NCBI GenBank assembly: GCA_036266195.1
Contig: DATANP010000181.1
Coordinates: forward strand, 1 to 10,119
DNA length: 10,119 bases
From: DATMER01 sp036266195
GTDB lineage: Bacteria > Acidobacteriota > Thermoanaerobaculia > Multivoradales > UBA5704
Direction: 5' to 3'
Shown here: in pieces, positions 8,094 to 10,119 of the stretch
How positions within the stretch are numbered: position 1 is the stretch's first letter
Layout: each line of letters starts with the position of its first letter
Program-made: the position numbers and the translations under genes
Notes under the pieces: generated by a model
Told to the model about the DNA's origin: nothing
Seen by the model: the letters and a program-made list of their open reading frames with translations, nothing else
Database searches by the model: none

Positions 8094-8115
8094 TCACCTA
8101 TTGCTGCCGTATATT
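8087..8115 (+). promoter_or_regulatory. Rightward sigma-70-like promoter, overlapping the leftward one
   Basis: On the plus strand TTGTCA (8087-8092), a 17-base spacer and TATATT (8110-8115) give a near-consensus promoter with a start expected at about 8121-8123. The local AT-rich patch stands out against the GC-rich surroundings. Its -35 overlaps the leftward -35 because TTGTCAA read backwards is TTGACAA. No long gene lies downstream on this strand. Confidence 0.55.
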
Positions 8116-8120
8116 CCTTT

Positions 8121-8158
8121 TCGGCTCGAATGTCGGAGGTATTCGGACGTCGAGCCGA
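8121..8158 (+). repeat. 9-bp perfect inverted repeat at predicted rightward transcript start
   Basis: TCGGCTCGA (8121-8129) is exactly complementary to TCGAGCCGA (8150-8158). After a bulged base, about four more pairs form inside (TGTC with GACG, one G-T pair), leaving an 11-base loop that contains GGAGG (8135-8139). The stem would begin at the first bases of the predicted rightward RNA. It could be a 5' RNA hairpin or a DNA operator upstream of the leftward promoter. Confidence 0.6.
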
Positions 8159-8211
8159 CGATCTTTGACAATCGATTCATGAGGTTGGGGCCAATGCGCC
8201 CGGCCTCGAAG

Positions 8212-8421
8212 CCGTCCACCCCGGGGGTTGGATCTCCAGCCCCCGGGGAGCGGCGGCTTCTCCCCTGGGTTGGACGGCCTCTCCCGGAAGTGCGGAGGTC
8301 CGCCCCCGGGGGTGGACCGTTTCTCCCCCGGGGGTGACGGTTCACCCCCGGGGCTGGATGACTTCCAGCGCGGGTTGGTCAGTTCCGCCCGTGGGGTGAA
8401 CGGCTCGCCTCCGGGGGGTGA
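8212..8421. repeat. Ten 21-bp tandem repeats with CCCCCGGGGG core, hairpin chain
   Basis: Ten consecutive units of exactly 21 bases fit without any insertion or deletion. The consensus is CGGTTCT, then CCCCCGGGGG, then TGGA. Units begin at 8212, 8233, 8254, 8275, 8296, 8317, 8338, 8359, 8380 and 8401, and a degenerate half-unit follows (CGGTTCCG at 8422). Five units keep CCCGGG; the others vary. The G-run of one unit can pair with the C-run of the next through a short loop, for example GGGGGTGA (8330-8337) with TCACCCCC (8342-8349), and GCTGGA (8353-8358) with TCCAGC (8364-8369). I know no named family for it. It is not a CRISPR array: the units are too short and there are no unique spacers. 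Confidence 0.9.
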
Positions 8422-8473
8422 CGGTTCCGAAGTCGCTCGCAACCGCCTGTCATCCGGCAGCGGCGGCTCAGCG

Positions 8474-8501
8474 TAGACTGGGCGGACGCCAAACAAGGAG
8501 G
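8474..8501 (+). promoter_or_regulatory. -10-like TAGACT and strong Shine-Dalgarno AAGGAGG
   Basis: TAGACT (8474-8479) resembles a -10 element. No good -35 is visible at the right distance; CTGTCA at 8447-8452 is 21 bases away. AAGGAGG (8495-8501) lies six bases before ATG 8508, an ideal spacing. Together they look like a proper gene start facing right. Confidence 0.45.
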
Positions 8502-8507
8502 GGAGAG

Positions 8508-8687
8508 ATGGGAAACCTGGGTACGGTCAGGGGCGTGGAGTCAGTGAGGCGTTGGAGGATTGAGGCGGAGAGGCTTCTGCCCAGGAGCGACCCGCCAGAC
8601 CTCTCCGGTCTTCGAGAGCCAGACGGAGACTCCGTCAGGGTCCAGGTAGAGCCAGCGGTCGAAGGGGTCGGGCGGCACGGCCGCTGA
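8508..8687 (+). CDS. Possible small or truncated ORF behind a strong ribosome binding site
   Basis: ATG 8508 opens a 59-codon frame ending in TGA at 8685-8687 (MGNLGTVRGVESVRRWRIEA at the start). Support comes from AAGGAGG at ideal spacing and a -10-like element upstream. Against it, everything after 8541 is antisense to the 3' end of the propeller-like gene, the product is rich in Arg, Glu, Gly and Pro with no recognisable domain, and no membrane segment or signal peptide is seen. It may be the severed 5' end of an older gene whose body was lost by rearrangement, a real small protein, or chance. I recognise no homologue. Confidence 0.22.
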   Translation: MGNLGTVRGVESVRRWRIEAERLLPRSDPPDLSGLREPDGDSVRVQVEPAVEGVGRHGR

Positions 8688-10119
8688 GTGGGCGGGAAGA
8701 TATCGAACCTTGCCTGAGCCCGGGATGAGGGTCAGGAACCAATGTCGCTGGCGGCCGGTCGAGTCAGAGCAGACGTAACGGAGCACCAGTCCGCTGAATC
8801 CCTGAACTCGATTCAATCGAGCCGTGCCGTCTTCCCCGGGACTACATGCAATGGTGGTTGGCACACTACGGTTTAGCCGATGGTCATAGAGGACAAGTCG
8901 CTGGTGCCTCCCCCAATAGAGAGCTGCGGCCCAGGTCCAGGTCTGATAGTCAATGTCGGCACTGTAAAAGTCCACGGAATCCGGGCGCCGGAAGACATCA
9001 CCCCATATGAAATCCCTGATTCGGAGTTCCCCTAGAATCCGAGTCCAGTCTCCATTCCTATGGCGCCTCCAAACCTCGGTCTTTCTCCCTCGGATTGGCT
9101 GATAAGAAAAAAAGAATTGGCTGGCGGCAAGATTGAGAGGCCCATCGGCTAGCGGAAGCAGGGGCTCCAGATCCGGTTTCGTGGATGGCATAGGGAGTGC
9201 GCGTCGCCTGATCTCCGTCCTGGCCTCTTGGAAGGAAAGGATGCGAGATCCGACGATGTAGTAATGCTCGGCGGCCCCATGCTTCTTGGATGCCTCGTGA
9301 CGAATCTGGCCCCCTTGGTCGAGCCACCATGCGTTCAGACTGGCTACCCCGGGGAACACTACGACAGAGCCTGTTTCTATCGACCAGACATGTGGAGATT
9401 GGTAAAGTTCTGAGGCGAGGATCTTCCGAAAGCTGCCGTCCTGGTCGGAGAGCCAGTATACAGTGCCGGTTCCCTTGTGTGAAGTGACAAGCATGAGACC
9501 GCCCTTGGCAAACTGATGGAGGGATCCGATCCCGGGAAATCTTCTGACGGAAAGGACGTGCAGGTCCGGGCTCAGACGGTACCAGGACGTAGAACCTTCA
9601 CAGGGAAAACCCCCACAATCGATGGGAGTATTGTGGGTAATCAAAGCGTTCAGCACGGTGCCGGAGGTGGACCAGGAAAGCCCGTGAATGCCCGGCTTCT
9701 CCTGCCAACCAATCAAGCTGCCATTTTCCAGGTTGACAATGCCGACCCGCGTAAAGACTGATCGTTTCTTGAGTTTCTGGTGGATGAATAGAAACCTGCC
9801 GTCGGCAGAAACTGGCAGCGCGTCGCCTAAGTCCCCGCCGGGCGTCGGCTGCCACTCGTCCCGCAAAGCGGTCAGGCTTGTGCTGCTGAAGACGATTACA
9901 GTCAAGCTCGCGAATAGGACGAAACCAAGCACCGCTTCGGCAAGAGTTTGCGCTGTGCGCCTCCCGAGATGAAGCTCACCTCGGCAGAAGGCGCGATGAG
10001 CCACGGCAGCCCAGAAAAAGGCAAGAAGCAGTGCGCCGGTTGATACGTCAAGCAGAAAGCTTGGCGAGTAAGGTCGGACTTGGTAGAATACGCCGGCATT
10101 TAGCAGCAAGATGAGAGTA
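8541..10119 (-). CDS. Membrane-anchored beta-propeller-like protein of unknown function, N-terminus beyond window
   Basis: 525 residues are visible. The frame is still open at the right edge (TLILLLNAGVFYQV, the end of a membrane segment), so the TTG at 10109 is probably internal. Two more hydrophobic segments follow: FLLDVSTGALLLAFFWAAVA and, after a short basic loop (RGELHLGRR), AEAVLGFVLFASLTVIVF. The remaining roughly 440 residues lack membrane segments. They show repeated strand patterns typical of propeller-like sensors or surface proteins, such as LPVSADGRFLFI, SWSTSGTVLNAL, FDRWLYLDPDGVSVWL and the closing KTGEVWRVAPG. No catalytic motif or named family is recognised. Upstream genes are not visible; a membrane-complex or transporter context is possible. 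Codon use looks less GC-biased than in the left-hand genes: hand counts of two 60-base lines gave 57 and 62% GC, against 67, 70 and 73% in three lines to the left. This may reflect a different origin. Confidence 0.88.
   Translation of the reverse strand, partial: TLILLLNAGVFYQVRPYSPSFLLDVSTGALLLAFFWAAVAHRAFCRGELHLGRRTAQTLAEAVLGFVLFASLTVIVFSSTSLTALRDEWQPTPGGDLGDALPVSADGRFLFIHQKLKKRSVFTRVGIVNLENGSLIGWQEKPGIHGLSWSTSGTVLNALITHNTPIDCGGFPCEGSTSWYRLSPDLHVLSVRRFPGIGSLHQFAKGGLMLVTSHKGTGTVYWLSDQDGSFRKILASELYQSPHVWSIETGSVVVFPGVASLNAWWLDQGGQIRHEASKKHGAAEHYYIVGSRILSFQEARTEIRRRALPMPSTKPDLEPLLPLADGPLNLAASQFFFSYQPIRGRKTEVWRRHRNGDWTRILGELRIRDFIWGDVFRRPDSVDFYSADIDYQTWTWAAALYWGRHQRLVLYDHRLNRSVPTTIACSPGEDGTARLNRVQGFSGLVLRYVCSDSTGRQRHWFLTLIPGSGKVRYLPAHSAAVPPDPFDRWLYLDPDGVSVWLSKTGEVWRVAPGQKPLRLNPPTPH

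Noticed and set aside
8165..8170. TTGACA on the plus strand as a second rightward promoter
   Set aside because: No -10-like sequence occurs 16 to 18 bases downstream; that place is GGGGCC-rich.
5363..8182. Plus-strand open frame of 939 codons
   Set aside because: It covers the S41-like and Coa1-like genes on the opposite strand and even the divergent promoters. The product is rich in Arg, Gly, Pro and His with no recognisable domain, so it is a GC shadow.
8212..8421. CRISPR array
   Set aside because: The units are 21 bases, contiguous and mutually diverged, with no unique spacers and no cas genes.
8212..8421. Intrinsic terminator for the propeller-like gene
   Set aside because: The hairpins are strong but no run of T follows any of them on either strand, so a classical intrinsic terminator cannot be called; a Rho-type or pausing role stays open.
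8098..8496. Minus-strand 132-codon frame encoding PGGEP-like heptads
   Set aside because: It starts at TTG without a ribosome binding site, and several frames are open through the array because the unit is 21 bases. Kept only as a question under the repeat findings.

Overview
The window looks like a piece of chromosome from a GC-rich bacterium with a large secretome. The combination of an S41-like exported protein with an N-terminal beta-sandwich region, a Coa1-like small membrane protein and a giant Ig-like repeat protein resembles Acidobacteriota (Thermoanaerobaculia-type) genomes. That placement is inferred from gene style, not from a marker gene. All well-supported genes lie on the minus strand. 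Very long open frames on the plus strand (over 800 codons) are antisense shadows caused by high GC.

Region by region. (1) Positions 1-5335, minus: a giant exported protein running off the left edge, at least 1778 residues. It has a signal peptide, four tandem modules of about 304 residues, two IPT/TIG-like domains, a unique cysteine-containing region and a further Ig-like domain. (2) 5396-7639, minus: an exported S41-peptidase-like protein of 747 residues in which the positions usually holding the catalytic Ser and the His of the DGH/DSH motif appear to be Gly and Arg. (3) 7643-8053, minus: a 136-residue single-pass protein resembling cytochrome oxidase assembly factor Coa1, three bases upstream of the S41-like gene. 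Genes 3 and 2 form an operon in that order, and gene 1 may belong to it (60-base gap). (4) 8054-8540: a 487-base stretch without a well-supported gene. It holds two divergent sigma-70-like promoters that overlap in their -35 elements, a 9-bp inverted repeat at the predicted rightward transcript start, ten 21-base GC-palindromic repeats that fold as a chain of small hairpins, and a -10-like/Shine-Dalgarno/ATG cluster pointing right. (5) 8541-10119, minus: the 3' part of a membrane-anchored protein with a large, probably beta-propeller-like, extracytoplasmic domain. Its base composition is somewhat lower in GC.

How the genes work together: the three left-hand genes probably make envelope or secreted proteins from one leftward promoter directly in front of the Coa1-like gene. 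That promoter sits so close to the ATG that the mRNA should be almost leaderless. The most unusual part is the 8054-8540 region. A good rightward promoter there drives no obvious long gene; it leads instead into the hairpin-repeat array and then into a short ORF that collides with the 3' end of the propeller-like gene. It may encode a structured RNA or a small or truncated gene, or be a transcriptional boundary.
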